Below are positions 46,351 through 59,700 of a DNA stretch of 64,000 bases, piece by piece. A program made the position numbers and the translations under genes. Position 1 is the first letter of the stretch. Each line of letters begins with the position of its first letter. The notes below the pieces were generated by a model. The model saw nothing but the letters and a program-made list of their open reading frames with translations. It was not told the DNA's origin and ran no database searches. This stretch comes from Bolinopsis microptera (Eukaryota > Ctenophora > Tentaculata > Lobata > Bolinopsidae): positions 12,153,113 to 12,217,112 of the forward strand of contig NC_087081.1 in the NCBI RefSeq assembly GCF_026151205.1, given 5' to 3'.

Positions 46351-47037
46351 ATGTCAACCCGGCCTTTGGTTAAAATTGTTGTTTTGCAATTGGTTCGCAT
46401 GCGAAGCAAAAATGATCAATGATAGTTTGCGCGATTGCACGGTCCGGCGCGTCGAAGTAGCAAAGCTTCCTCCAACGTTTTACCTGGGGACCCCAGGCTA
46501 TTACATTTACATTTATGTTTTTAATCATATCCGCCGTATTGATTCGGCGGAATGACAGGCTGAGCGCCGCCCAGTAACCAACTAAAACACTGTACTGCAA
46601 TACTGCATGCATGCTGCAGCAAGCGTGAAAGGGGTACGTACAATGTATGTCGTACATTGTAGTGTTGTATTTAACTTCTTTCGGACTTCGATTTTAGACT
46701 GAACGTAACTGTAGTATGAAAGATTATCTCTTGAATGATCAAGATCAAGACTGTACTCCATCAATCCATCATGCATACTCATAAGAAACTGACCCTCAGA
46801 AGTCAAGTAATGATCGTTTCTAAAAGCTTGGGTAAGCTAAAATTTTACGCAAAATTGTCTAAGCGCCAAAAATTATAACACCCTGCTTTTTGAACAACTG
46901 GAAAAAATCCGACAATAGAAATCAATTAACAGTAACATGACATGACCTATTTTTGAACGCTGACGCATTATGCATATAATTATTCCGAATCACGGAGCTG
47001 TTAGTCTTACTCCAACCTTCAAGGTCAACCCATCGAG

Positions 47038-47403
47038 ATCGTCGCTCTGCGAAGCAGAGCAACGATCGACGATACGAAGCAAGAATGCTAGTTCGCGCGG
47101 CGCGTCGAAGCGGCGAAGTCCTCCAAATCTAATATATGGAACAAATATTTTACGAGTATCACCCGTTAATCAAGGGCTGGACTTATTAAATTGAAGTTAA
47201 TAAGTTTTAGTTAACTCTGTACTCCTGTGATCACAGTGCTGGCAAGCACGACCGGTGCATTTATTGTGGGTATACTATGTACCCCCGTTACTATTATACC
47301 CCCTTTACTATTATACCCCCTTTGGTACACGTTACAAGCCTCTTTCGTGCACGCGAAGCGTGCACTCCGGCCGGAGGCGGCGGCCGAAGGCCGCCGCCTC
47401 CGG
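47038..47403. repeat. Cluster of GAA-loop hairpins
   Basis: GCTCTGC-GAA-GCAGAGC (about 47044-47060), GTGCACGC-GAA-GCGTGCAC (about 47347-47365) and a 15-bp stem CCGGAGGCGGCGGCC-GAA-complement (about 47370-47402) all close on a GAA triloop. The last is very GC-rich in an AT-rich setting. Confidence 0.75.
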
Positions 47404-48790
47404 CAGGAGTTTTTCAGGCATTAAGACTCATCGGAAGTGGTTCAGCAGATTTATTTTTAGTTCAAAACATTCTAATTTGATGTCAAAGATGACAGGAATA
47501 AAAATAGTTATGTTGAGATTTTTAAGAAATTTGCATAAAATACTCGCCAGCACTGTTATACGAAATTCGGTAAAAAACCCAAAATCGCCATATTCAGGTG
47601 CCTTAAAAACCATGTTAAAATCGAGTTAGAGATCTGAAATTTTTCAGGGCGTCTAGACGTTGACCAAATCGACTGCAAAAAAAGTTTCAGGTTTCAGGAA
47701 CATCGGGAAGTGGGTTTTCTAGAACCCCTGTTTTACGACAGATTGTCGTGATATCTATTTATATATATATACATATATACATATATATTCAGGGATAGAC
47801 GCTTTGCCAGTCAATTGTAGCCTGTATTTAATTGTCCATAGATTCAAAAGTATAAAAGATACAGCCATTTCCGACCACAGGTCTTGAAAATAATTGTTTA
47901 CACTTTAGTTTACATTGTATAAACAAATTATTTGACGTCATGAACACTCCTTGATGACGTCATCAAGTTAACCGTTTTTAAAACTTGATTTTTGACAAAG
48001 TAATAACTTTTAAAAATGATTTTACACCATTAAAAAGTAATTTTATTCAAAATCTGAGGAAATTTTCAAGCATTCTGAAAATCTACCGGAAAGTTTTTCT
48101 AGCTTGCTCCTTCATAAAGATATTCGTCATTGAAGTTTGTGATTTTTTGAAGAATTATTTTATAAAAACGTCAATTTTGCGATTTAGTATTCTCTGGTGT
48201 TGGGCCATGCCTTGGGTTGTGGAGCTCAGTTCTGCTTCCTATAGATATAAATTGTGCATTAGGCTAGTTTTAAAGTTAAAAATCGAAAAGTTGCACACGT
48301 GGGGACACGCCCAAATTGATAGAAAATTGCTAAAATCACTGAAAATTGCTGTTTTCGTCATTTTCTGTCAACTTTAGAGTGCCGTTGTGATAACAGTTCT
48401 TCTTGAAATAGTTTGAAACTTTGCATGCTTATCAAGCTATATATACAACAATTACATGCAAAATTTTACGGAGATTCAATATTGGATGCGCACGCAACGT
48501 CCGCTCAAAGTTTGCACGTGCGAAAGGTGAGAATTTTGCTCATTTGTGATTTCCAACAAATTCTGCTTTGCCACGACAGTTTAATGTCATTATAAATGAA
48601 TTTAATGCCAACTTGAATGAGTATTAAGTGGCATATTCAGTCAGTGATCGACCGATATGCTTACCTAAACACAAGGAAATGTTTTTAAAGGAAAAATTTC
48701 GAAATTGTTGAAACTTCCTCCTTATTAATGAAGATATCAGTTTATATTTCGACTTTATAAAGTACCCTGACATTATAATCAAAAAGAGAT
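47404..48790. other. Non-coding region, no gene seen
   Basis: A short TA-rich tract lies at 47756-47790. The open frames here lack splice signals or motifs. Confidence 0.3.
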
Positions 48791-49306
48791 GATATTTGAC
48801 CAAAACCCATAATCATGGGTAGAGTGGACCGCTGCCAGTGTCTCTCTTTCCCAAACAAAAGGAAATGATATTAATTTGATTGACCGTTCTCAAATGCAAA
48901 ATGATACCGAGAATGAAATCGGTCGCTCGCTTTTCCCATTCATTTACAATTGTAATAGATTAAGAAGAAATACCCAAAGGCAGCTGTACTCAGCAATAAA
49001 GATTCAATAAACTTCAGCTAATTCAATAAGTAATAACTACCACCCTTACCCCGAAATACTAGGTATCGACCCGAACGCAACCCAAAGAGATTTTTACAGC
49101 ATCTGATTGATGTACCTAATCAATCGAAACTTATTACAATTCGTAAGCCGTGAATGAATGGGAAAAGCGAGCGACCGATTTCATTCTCGGTATCATTTTG
49201 CATTTGAGAACGGTCAATCAAATTAATATCATTTCCTTTTGTTTGGGAAAGAGAGACACTGGCAGCGGTCCACTCTACCCATGATTATGGGTTTTGGTCA
49301 AATATC
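48791..49306. mobile_element. Foldback element with 156-bp ungapped inverted arms
   Basis: 48791-48946 is the reverse complement of 49151-49306 with no gaps and few or no mismatches. Weaker pairing continues about 14 bp inward. The roughly 200-bp centre is non-coding. The ends read GATATTTGACC and GGTCAAATATC. I found no clear target duplication. Confidence 0.88.
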
Positions 49307-50755
49307 TAAACCAATAAAAGTTGTTTAGAAAGTGGTATTGTTACAACACTAACAGTAACATGACTATATTAGATCAGAGTTGATAATGATATGATGACGT
49401 CACGTAGCCTAACTAGCCACATTAACCGAGTAACTTTATTTAGAACATAGAAGGACAGAGGGTGACACCATGGTACACTGTACAGTCCAACAGACCATTA
49501 CACAGACTCTAATTGTTCCTTTTTAACTTTTAAACAATGGATAACTATAAACGCTGGTTTAGGCCACTGCGAAACTTAAACCACGCTATTGGAGGTATAT
49601 ATATATATATATATACAAATATCCTGTACATCGTTGGTCACTGTTTGTTATTGTATATAAATATTGTAAACCACTGTTTATAAATATCATTGTGGTGTGT
49701 ACTAAAGCTCACTTTTACTCGTCCTCTTGTTTTTCATTACAATAGTTTGCAGTTCAGTCTATTTAAATCATCTGCTGATATATAAAACATGTCACAGTAC
49801 CTATTGGCAGATAACGCGACCTTTCTTTCGGTTTTACTAGTTACCGGTAAAAAACGACTGTTGAATTGGAAATCTGAATAACAGATTTGACGTATTTGGT
49901 ATTGGAAATCTGATCCGAATTGTTACTTGCCTATAGTTTTCAGATATATAAACATTATCGTAGTTTTCTGTAGTAGTTGTACAGCAATACTAAGGTAATG
50001 GGACTACTGTGGACCCTCTACGGTCTACCGGCCAAACTTTGTTAACAAAGCCGTAGTCAAGGTTCGGTGAACGGTACTCTGTAGTTAAAAGCGCTTAAGG
50101 GACATAAATCAAAGTGGTAGAGCAACATCATGTAGTGGACATCTTGAGAAATGTTTTGTTTGTTATTTATTTAGAATATATATTCGCATATATCCACATA
50201 TATCCACATATATCCACATATATCCATACTATATTTACATCTTGAGAAATGAGTAGTAGTTTTCTGTTCATACCATGCCACCGAATAATTAATATACGGT
50301 ACCTTCTGCTATGGTTTTGCAAGTACCGTACTCACGTTTCATGCTACCTTGATCATTATTAGCCGAAAATATTTGTCCGCACCCACCCAGCTACTCGAGG
50401 GTTCCCCTTGTAATGTGATCTCGGCCTAGGCAGGCCTCCCCATTGTAGTGCGAGCTCGGAAGCGGGAGCTCTACCGTCAGAGGTACGTATCGAAGATGAC
50501 TCGTATCGAAAATTGTCTCAGTCAACAATAACGTTATAGCCATAAAGCTCTTCCACATTTGGTCAGCTTGAACTATTGTTCAATTCAATTGTTTTATTTT
50601 TAGAAGCGCCCGCGGAGCATTATTCTATAAAGTGTCAACTGTTGATTGATCTTTGAGCTAGGAAGGGTGATTCGTATGCTCAGGATGGTGGTCGTCAAAC
50701 GTCCAAACCTTCGACCAGTTGTTCTACCCTGTGTGAATGAATCCTGTGTGTCGGT
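49307..50755. other. Non-coding, with small repeats
   Basis: A (TA)n tract lies at 49595-49614, a 10-bp ATATATCCAC repeat at 50188-50225, and an inverted copy of the 28455 repeat at 50395-50475. No gene is supported. Confidence 0.5.
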
Positions 50756-50759
50756 GAAC

Positions 50760-51010
<251 letters not shown>

Positions 51011-51874
51011 TGTCGGTGCATGCCCCCTGTATGGAGTGCCCAAGTAATTAACCCCAAGATAGTGTCTAGGACGGTGCAGCACGTGATGTTGTGATGTTTA
51101 AGGCGCTATACATGGCTATATTGCTTTGTCGCTACTCCGTGCTGTTGTCTATGCTGCAATATTGTGTGTATCGGAAACAACACACGCCCCCAACTAATAT
51201 CCACACAATCAACTCTCTGAACTCATTGCGACACAGGACGCACTACGTAACACAGCATCTAGCTCCAATTAGAATTGTTATAGCCATTTTAAGGTTTGCA
51301 GTTAATAAATCGCTCGACCAAATTTCTCACTTTTCCTATTCTTTTTTCTCGTTGTTCTTTAAAAGGCTACCTTCTGTAAATGAGGCTAACCCAAGTCCCT
51401 AACCTTGATCACTAACCTCTCACTGAATTACAATCAAATTCTTCACCTGTAAATCTTAAGCAGAGTAGGAGAGGCTGGATTATGCGATGTCTTAAAAAAT
51501 GATGTCATGTAGATGACAGATGCTTTGTCTGCAGCTTCTGGGCCGTGGCAACAAGAAGAGAATTCCGGGGAGATATCTGATGAGGCCTGCTATGCATGCA
51601 GGATAGCATGTAGGATAGCATGTTATTGTCAACTGCCATTACTGATCACACATAACAACATTGAACGTAACATTACTGAAAATCGTAACACTGAACGTAA
51701 CATTTGATAGAGAACTACATCCATGCCAACTAGTAACACCGCATGAGTACATGTAACACTACACGTAACACTACACGAGTGATTCGAGGCCGTATATTCA
51801 GTGTGATTGCACGTAGTTTCGTGCGGCTCCTAACAGTGGTTATTATTATTTTTCAACCGATAGCAATTCGGTAT

Positions 51875-52125
51875 AGTTCAGTTTCTGCTCACATTTATTT
51901 GGTATAGTTCAGTTTTTACTCACAATTATTCCGTATAGTTCAAATTCTGCTCACAATTATTCGGTATAGTTCAGTTTTTGCTCACACTTATTCGGTATAG
52001 TTCAGTTTCTTCTCACAATTATTCCGTATAGTTCAGTTTCTGCTCACAATTATTCGGTATAGTTCAGTTTTTGCTCACAATTATTCGGTATAGTTCAGTT
52101 TTTGCTCACAATTGTTTAGTTTGGT
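51875..52125 (+). repeat. 30-bp tandem repeat, about 8 units
   Basis: Units read CGGTATAGTTCAGTTTTTGC followed by TCACAATTAT, with changes at a few positions. Confidence 0.93.
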
Positions 52126-52321
52126 TTAGTTTCTGATTGCTTAAATTCAGCATATTTAAGTATTTGGTCACCTCCACTCTTTCAATTTTTGAAATCCTCA
52201 GAATCTCATCCATCGCTAACAATAACTCCTTTTCAAGTCTGCTTTCTACAGAAAAATCCACTTCTTTACAAAAGGTATATCTGGTACAAGGCAATGAAGT
52301 TCTTACTGCCGCGGACGTCAT
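52106..52321 (-). CDS. Possible small ORF or first exon, unknown
   Basis: ATG 52321 opens a 71-codon frame with a charged helical stretch (SRLEKELLLAMDEIL). It runs into the tandem repeat at its 3' end, so its last residues are repeat-derived. No splice partner was found; it may not be a gene. Confidence 0.2.
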   Translation of the reverse strand: MTSAAVRTSLPCTRYTFCKEVDFSVESRLEKELLLAMDEILRISKIERVEVTKYLNMLNLSNQKLNQTKQL

Positions 52322-52399
52322 CTTGAATAACGGTTTTCACAACCTTTTTCATACTGTTCATCGACGGAAAAAATTTAGGGATAAATGGCCTTCGAATTA

Positions 52400-53714
52400 A
52401 CTCTCATTCTTCTAAATCGAAAGAGGAAAAAGGCATTTTGTAAAGTAATAAAATGGGGTGGCTGTTTTTATAAGTTTTACAATTTTTTAAATAGTTTATT
52501 CATAGAGGTCTAAAATATCCGTTAAAGTGTGTCCAAAGGTGGATTATCTAAAAATTGCGAAGTAGGGGCAAGTACAAAGAATATTAAAATGTGTCTCAGG
52601 TTCAATGGTACGTATTTTAAGAAATTCTGTTAATTGCTCTGGCTCTAGTGAGCATGGCGATGATTTATAGTAATTATATCGCTTTAACTTATAACCTCAT
52701 TACGTTAACCAGCGTCTCAGTGAGTTGTACATTTGTTCTCGCATTTTGTACTGCCTCAACAACTAAATACTTACCGTGGAAACCACGGTGATCGGTGACC
52801 ATTTCTACCTGAAGCAAGCTTCATTGTCCACTTCAGAACTCTATTTCGTCGCTAGTTATAAAGACTCGTATTTACGAAATGTATTTTCCGAGAGAAACGT
52901 TACTTTTCTGATGAATGGAAACCAAGGCAACACAGTACAAAAGTAAAATGTTCTCAGTTTGGTGTGAGTATAATATTCTTAAATAGGAATAATGAATACT
53001 GACATGCTATAATTAAAATGGAATGACATTGAACTGCAAATGCTTGTCTTTAGAGCGATCTTCGGTTCTCCTCGCTTGCTCTTCCTTGGCTACGTGACTT
53101 ATTTAAAATTCTTATCAAGAGCGCCTTATGCTTTTATTAATTAGTTTGATACAGTTTTTAATATACAGCTGTGATTGTTGGGAAACCCAAAAAAGGAGTG
53201 AGTGGTTTGTATGCGGCTGTCAATACCAGTCTTAAGATATTTAAATATTGCAATTTATTTCGCGATGGAGCTGGTCTCCATATTTGGGTGTCAGATGTTC
53301 CTTATATGGCAAATGATTTGCCCATATTTAACAGTTTCTGATGCCAGGTGGTGCGCTGCAAATAAGTTCTGCACATTTTCTCACACGTTAACATTGTTCA
53401 ATTGATCAGCTCCTCCTAGGTCTGCTGTTGTTTTAATTTTTAGGTAATTCAAGTGCCGTGTTTCATTGCTCCGTATGTTAAAGTGCCGTGTTTCTCTGCA
53501 CTGTATATAAAAGTGCCGTGTTTCACTGCACTGTATACTGTATCGGCATGTTAATTTATTACTCTGCAGTCTGCATGTTCAAAGAAATTTTTGCTAAAAC
53601 ATGTTCAATCTTGATATTAAATATCCAAATAAACACATTCTCTGCGAAATGGCAAAATGCATTCACCTAAAAACCGTCTTTTTCGCAGTAATGTAGTGGT
53701 TGCCATAACAAATA
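52400..53714. other. Upstream region of the coiled-coil gene
   Basis: A 27-bp repeat ending AAGTGCCGTGTTTC occurs three times at 53448-53530. No promoter element can be singled out. Confidence 0.4.
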
Positions 53715-56700
53715 ATGGTCTACCAAGAGGTGTCATGTGATCTGCAGAACGCATTAGCCAGGGAAAGAAAAGATGTTATCGAAACAGACTTGGAGTCAGT
53801 GGTCGTTATATTAGGTTTGTTATTATTCGCGATAGTGTATCTTATTTTTCAATAGTAAAATAAGATAAGAATGATTTTTTAACGAGTTTAAAAAGTCCCT
53901 ATTCTTATGTGTTATTATCCTATCACTCCTACTACTATTTTATTCTACTACTAGAACTACCATAACTTTTATCCTCGTGTCAGGTGAAGAGAGCAAGTGT
54001 CTTATTCCACTAGTTTCCAACTTCGATCCTCTGCTCAGAGATTTCGACAAGGTACATTAACATATATCAGTGTTTAAAGAGCCTATAAACAGCTTATAAA
54101 GTGCTAGTCAGTCTATCATACCTTAATAATGAGTAGTAAGTAACCAAAGTAACCAAAGTAACCAAAGTAACCAAAGTAACCAAAGTAACCATAGTTACTG
54201 GCAGGTATTAACAGATCTAGCACAAACGGAGGTAGCGTGTGGGGAGTACCGTGAGAAATGGGAACAGAGTGAGATCCATGTCAAGACTCTGAAGCAGCAT
54301 AAGAAGTCACTTGAACTGGTAGGAAAATTAGTTCACAGCAACTTTGACAGAGAATTGCATGATTTCTAGTATGATAGTTACTATGATCACTTTGGTAATC
54401 ATGGTTAATGTTTACAGAGGATTGTAGAGTTGGAAGCGCTACACCAGGCGGAATTAAGGAGATGGAACGAGGAGAAGAAGCAACTAGAAAGAAGATTGGA
54501 GGATTTTGAATGGAAAATAGGTATGTTCACTCATCACTGTCCACCACGTTATTCATTTCTTTCATTTACTTCAACAGTGATATCTGTAGATGATATATAA
54601 AACGTTTTTTCAAAAATTATACCCCATATAGTAAAGAAGTACAGGTAGTGATCCAGCTTCTTTGTTCGTAAAAGTATGGTACGAATAAGTGAAGTGAGAT
54701 AATATACTGGTGATAATAAACCCTCCTCCGTAGATCAAAGAGAAACAGATATGCAGCGTCTCAGTAAGTTGAACTCGGAGCTGCAGAAACAGCTGGCAGC
54801 GTCCTCTGAGCAGCTTCAGAACCTGAAGAAAGCCAGGAACATCACTCGAAAATTCAGTTCTGCCGTTAGGATGGTCAGTAAACTAAAAAAGCAGACTACC
54901 GTCTGCGGCAGTTAAGATTGTCATAATAAAGTGAGGATACATTTCTTAGAGGCGAAGTCAAGTTTTTTTAGAGTATGTTATACCTACTTAACTTACCTAG
55001 TTTTGTATAGGTTAAGCAGCAAAAAGATAACGACGTCACACAAAAGATAATCAAGAAACTGGAAGAAGATAGCGAGCAGTACAGTGACAGGTTCAACATC
55101 CTGGATAACGAGGTAAAAGACACCTTATTCCGGACCATTAAAGCAGTTTGAATTCTAATCTTCAATGCTAGTCAAATTAAAAACATTTCCTGATTCTTTC
55201 TTGTCAGGTAGACTAATACATTTTACAATGGTAATAATAAAACACCCCAGAACTCAGCATTAGCGCGACAGCTGGAAGAAGCTCATGATCTGATAGAAGA
55301 GATGAGGAGAAGAGACGAGCTGTTGTGTAATGAGAGGAGGGAGTGGAAGGTGGAGAGGGAGGACCTCCTGGAGGAGTCAGTCCACCTCAGAGCACAGGTC
55401 AGTAGTGGCTGCCAGGCTGCAGGTCAGTAATGGCTGACAGGCTGCATGTGCTGTTGAGTAGTGGCTGTCAGGCTGTAGGTCCTAATCATGTAATGTGGAG
55501 TACTGGTTGCCAGTGGCGTAACGTTACCATGCCCCCCCCCCCCCCCCCCCCCCTGCCAGGTCTTTTTGGCAGTATCGAGATAGCCCGACCACGGTCCGCG
55601 GACCACTGTCTGCGGACCACTGTCTTAGTCTACCAGATCATATTACTGTATAATAACAGTATCCCCTGAATCAAGCAGTGTTCACATCATCCCCTGAGTC
55701 AAGCAGGGTTCACATCATCGCACGCGAATTCCAATCAGCGGTGGTGTCAAGGCTTATTAAACGATTAAGCAACCTTACGAGATCAGTTCACATCATGCAA
55801 TATATAAAGAATAACTATTATCAGACTGCATCAATCATTTCTATCATCAACTCCTTCTTGAACAACTACAACTATGGTCTCAGAGAAAACGAAACGGATG
55901 AACTCAGCCCTAACCTGCGACCCTATCTGCAAACCTATCTCACCTCTCGACAAGTGGACTCAAGCTGGTAAAACCCTCATCGTCTCCATGCGTGTACCCC
56001 TCCGCTGTTAGCGTGTTGTAAGCTCCCCACTCGTCTGTGTAGATGATAGACCCAGGAAGAATCCACCGCCGGATGAGAGGGAGGAGAGTAGTTGCTCCAC
56101 GTTTGTTGTTCGGACAAGGGAGGAGGAAGCATTGTCCTGTGTTTCGGTCAACTCCACCAAGTACCCACATACCCTCTCTGTATCCACCTTTGTTGTATTT
56201 TAATCGTAATCATTTATTAATTTATTTATTATTAATTTTTTTGGTGCACCCCTATAATTTTACCGAACATTAAGTCATGGCGGGGTCTGAGGACCTTTTG
56301 TCACGTCATTGGTGGCCGCAGGCTATGTAACTTGTCAAATTTATTAATACAAATATAAATAAGGCATAATATATATATTCATCTCTTTTGATAAAGCTGC
56401 AGTGCCAGTACAATGTAAAAAGTCACCTAGATCACTAAAGTTTATTTTTACAGATGAAGATATTGGAGGCTGATCTCAATAAGCATTACTCAGCAAGCAA
56501 AAGTCTACAGTCCCAGATCAGGAAGGCTGAGGCTGACATTAAAACTTATGAAGTGGAGACGAAACGTGTCGCAGATGAAAACCAGGTATATTCTATTTAG
56601 CCATATTGGTTGGTTACATCTCAACAACTGCTTAAAATGACTACAATTCACTACATCTATTAATTAAATTCCGTGAAAACATAATTGGAATTGCAGTTAT

Positions 56701-59700
56701 AAAAAAAACAATCGTTTTGTAATCACACTACACTGCTGTCTGCCACAGATATTCATCTCACATCTAATTAATATAACCACCTTTTTACTTACTACTAATT
56801 CTATACTTTCATTAACTTCAAATTTCTTGTAGCTCCTGGAGTCGCAACTGACGAGAATAAAAACCATTCTCACGACAGAGGGGCTATCATTAGAGAAATA
56901 CCCTGAACTGAATCTAAAACTACCTGATGAGCACACAGTGAGTAACCACAGAGAAAAATTATGAGTCAATCCCTCCGATGCAGTGGCGTAACTTAGGGCC
57001 CCGCAGACCCCGCTGTGCGGGGGGGGGGCGCCGTATAAGGGGGGCGCAATTTTCCTGAATTTTAGGCGCTTTCACTGAAAAAACGCCTTGTTTGTGTATT
57101 TCCCTGTCCAATTTAGCGTTCGGTCGACGCGAAAAAAATATTTGGGGTACCCTTTTTTGCTTCAGGGGGCGCAAAAAGCTGTAGGGGGGCGAGAAAAAAA
57201 GTACCCGACTTTTTTTTTTTTTTTTTTTTTTTTTAATTTTTTTAGGGACACAAAAAATTTTAGGGGGGCGCTTTTCATCACTGAGCGGGGGGGGGGGGCG
57301 CCAAAAGGCAAAGTTACGCCACTGCTCCGATGACTTTTGGATTGAAGCCATAGAGCCCTCTGATTGACAAATTGTGATAAACATTATCAAAAGCTTTTAA
57401 AACTTCTTGAGTGGAGGCACTGTGGATTACGTCTGGTGGATAAGTGTCGTCATAGCTTCTTTGCCAATTTTCATGAGGGCGACTGGACCAGCAACTCGCT
57501 TTAAATCACAAGTGTTCAGTTTCTTTGTCCTTGTGTAATCAGAGATCTAAGATTAACGAATGATGAATTCCCATTCTAACAAAAAATGCCCAGGTGAAAA
57601 AAATTAGGATAAGATCGCCACCACTGCTGGAAGAAATTCCGAAGCATGAGATATCTTTACAAGATGAACTCAATCTTGAAGGTAAGTTCCTGAGATATCT
57701 TCTCCAGATGAATCGATCCTGATCTTTGGTACGTTATGCTTATAAAAGTAAGTTTACAATTTCAATCTTTAAAATACAGTTCCGATGATATATGTATAAA
57801 CTCCAACACTTAGGAGCATTAATCAATGAGCGACTAAGACAAGCCAGTGATGTTGGTGATACAGAGTCGCTCGAAATGAAGGTGAGCGTCAGTCTTCAGT
57901 CTTACTATGAATTTTTAGGTATATTTTTTAATAGGACCCAGAGATACCCTGATAACTGATAATCTGTCCGTATTCAAACTAAGACTATGTTTTCACTTTT
58001 CAGAACACTCAACTGGAACAGGAACTGCTAAGAAGTGAAACTGAGAAGAACGCACTTTTAGTGGACGTTCACAGAGCAGAAAAAATAGCAGGCAGTAAAG
58101 ATAAAGAAATAAATTCATTGAAAGATGAACTCAAATCTGTGACAACTAAAATCCTCGACCTAGAGTCACAGGTAAATAATTCTACCTTCCTCCATTTACA
58201 CATCCACCACCTACATTACAGTTGTAACTTAGTAAACTTACTCCCTGCATTAGATTGCTCGCCAAATTTGTTTTAAATCGACACTGATTCCTAATCAGTT
58301 GTCCGGTATCCGTATAGGGTTGTGGTTAGGGTTGTGGTTAGGGTTGTGGTTAAGGTTGTGGTTAAGGTTGTGGTTAAGGTTGTGGTTAGGGTTGTGCTTA
58401 GGGTTGTGCTTAGGGTTTTGGTTTAGCCTAAGGTTGTGGTTAAGGCTGTGGTTAGGGTTAGGGTTTTCATAGAACCGTCTTGTTCGGCTGCAAAACTGTA
58501 AAAACCCAAGTCACGTAATAATGTTTTTACTTTTTACCATGTAATTTTGTATCCTTTTTTACGTCCATGCTCTCCGTACGCAGTCATACATCAAACCTTA
58601 ACAACAGAAACCGACACACTCCCTATCTTTAGATCCGTGTCCGCACCAATAACGTAACTATTTCACCCCCTGTCGACCTTAAACGATGACGTAACTTACG
58701 CCGTAAAACCCAATAAAATTCTTTGAGTGTGTGTGTATAATAACTTTCGACTATTAAACTACAGATTGACATTTTATGCAAAGAAGCATTATTGAGATCC
58801 ATATTTAGACCTTATATAGTATAATAAGTAGTGCAAGTAGCACCCGGGTGGTCATTATATTTCATATAAGTGTCTAGTGCAGCACTCTGTGTATCCACTT
58901 CCAGTGTGCCTGCTCCTTCTACTCCTCTTATCTTATCTTTTGTCTTAGCTTTTATCTTAGCTTTTGGTTGTGTTTTCAGTGTTAGAACGTCCTTTTTATA
59001 ATTCTAAGAAGTATAAAGGGCGAGTTTGTAAAATGATTCGCTAGGGTGAAAGTGAAATGAACTATTACTGTGACTCTGTTTCGTATGCTCTGCAAAAAGA
59101 TAAGGGAGGAGGTGAAATAAGATTTTGTAGTGAGGAGGAGCTGGAGAGAAAATAAGAAGCGATGTCAGGCGACTTTTTACTCGGAGTTTCAGTATTCGGC
59201 TTAGCCTTAGTACTTCTCTTAGTCGTGGAATTGTTAATACGTCGCCTCTCCCAACGACTCCCTCCTACGGTTGGTATATATTCTCTCACCTATGACCTAG
59301 CTAACAAGGAACCATTACCGACCACCATAATACCCTCACCTAACACCATGTCAACGCAAACTAGCACCGCCACCATGACACCCTCACCATGACACCATGA
59401 CACCATGACACGTTACTATAGTAATCTCCCCTGCTCGTAAATACTAGTTACACTACTAACACTGCACACATTCCCCCAGTTAGAAGTGTACGAAGAGCAG
59501 CGCTCTGTGATGGAGGAACAACAGATGAAGTTAGCGGAGCGTTTTGTCCGCAACAGTAGAGCCAGGAGGAGTTTTAGCAGGACTAACAGTAGCAGTAACC
59601 TCAGCAACACTAATGCCTCAGATAATGATTCGGAGGGTGTGAACGGTACGTAGACTATAATTTAGCAATTTTAATATTTGCGTAGGTACAGAACTTTGTC

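Noticed and set aside
58310-58470. Interstitial telomere array
   Set aside because: TTAGGG occurs only as part of a degenerate 12-bp unit.
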